NCBI GenBank assembly: GCA_016213015.1
Contig: JACRCE010000013.1
Location: 1-53,510 of the forward strand
DNA length: 53,510 nt
Direction: 5' to 3'
Source: Deltaproteobacteria bacterium
GTDB lineage: Bacteria; Desulfobacterota; GWC2-55-46
The notes below the pieces were generated by a model that worked only from the letters and a program-made list of their open reading frames with translations, was not told the origin of the DNA and ran no database searches. The position numbers were made by a program, and so were the translations under genes. Of the stretch, positions 53,367-53,510 are shown one piece after another; the first letter of the stretch is position 1, and every line of letters begins with the position of its first letter.

Positions 53367-53510
53367 TAAGGAAGCTCTGATTAATTCGCCGACCCGTCAT
53401 TCTCGCGCAGCGTAGAATCTCGTCTTCAAGGAAATCAACAACTTAGAGATTGCCGCGCCCAGCGCCACTTTGTTGCACGAAGGAATTTGCCAAGGAACAC
53501 GCTTTCATAA
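53367..53510. mobile_element. Nested palindromic element, cut by the right edge
   Basis: It starts with the same outer arm as the pheS-pheT copy (TAAGGAAGCTCTGATTAA), continues with a similar interior (TCGTCTTCAAGGAAATCA) and reaches the inner hairpin at 53457 (GCCCAGCGCCACTTTGTTGC), which runs off the window. Relative to the other copies the inner hairpin is read from its other side. Confidence 0.85.

Overview
The window looks like a chromosomal piece of an uncultured, anaerobic, Gram-negative, metal- or mineral-respiring bacterium of the Desulfuromonadota/Deltaproteobacteria or Nitrospirota type. The reasons are the density of multiheme c-type cytochromes (CxxCH), an atypical type II secretion/type IV pilus-like machine, and the gene order thrS-infC-rpmI-rplT-pheS-pheT-ihfA-merR-tRNA-Pro, which is typical of Geobacter-like genomes. 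The lineage is inferred from gene content only.

Layout. (1) 1-10.2 kb, minus strand: the 5' part of a multiheme cytochrome gene runs off the left edge. It lies downstream of a ten-gene secretion operon (secretin, three pseudopilins, GspF, GspE, then PilM/N/O- and GspC/PilP-like proteins) read from a good promoter at about 10.25 kb. (2) 10.5-33.9 kb, plus strand: an extracellular electron-transfer/surface-protein locus. It holds a seven-bladed propeller (SBBP) protein, a 9-10 heme cytochrome, a small monoheme protein, an NHL-repeat protein, a 5-heme cytochrome and a giant 4765-residue protein. The giant joins about 15-17 heme sites to LamG, Ig-like, GWAVG-propeller, FN3-like and NHL modules. 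A two-gene nucleotidyltransferase cassette sits between the 5-heme gene and the giant gene, flanked by a 41-bp direct repeat. (3) 34.2-34.7 kb: a 5'-truncated tyrosine recombinase abuts the 3' end of tRNA-Pro, suggesting that the cytochrome locus is, or lies in, an old genomic island. (4) 34.7-43.5 kb, minus strand: the conserved translation operon (thrS, infC with a probable AUA start, rpmI, rplT, pheS, pheT, ihfA, merR), with tRNA-Val upstream. Four of its intergenic gaps carry nested palindromic elements sharing one inner 72-bp hairpin. One of these sits exactly where a MntA/HepT-like toxin-antitoxin operon has been deleted between pheS and pheT. (5) 43.6-44.5 kb: small toxin-antitoxin-type genes (DUF4258/YgiT, and an orphan antitoxin with a truncated toxin start). 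(6) 44.8-46.8 kb: an orphan assimilatory nitrate reductase behind a near-perfect sigma-54 promoter, bracketed by two direct copies of a short palindromic repeat. (7) 47.0-53.3 kb, minus strand: a TetR-TolC-MFP-RND efflux operon with a palindromic operator, then another copy of the nested palindrome family at the right edge.

How it may work together (inference): the secretion machine could export or assemble the cytochromes and propeller/adhesin proteins encoded on both sides of it. The giant protein could hold a heme wire at the cell surface while its LamG/Ig/propeller part binds minerals, polysaccharide or partner cells. The most novel points are the giant cytochrome with a propeller nested inside a LamG domain, the nested palindrome family with filled and apparently empty forms, the duplication-flanked nucleotidyltransferase cassette, and the toxin-antitoxin deletion scar.
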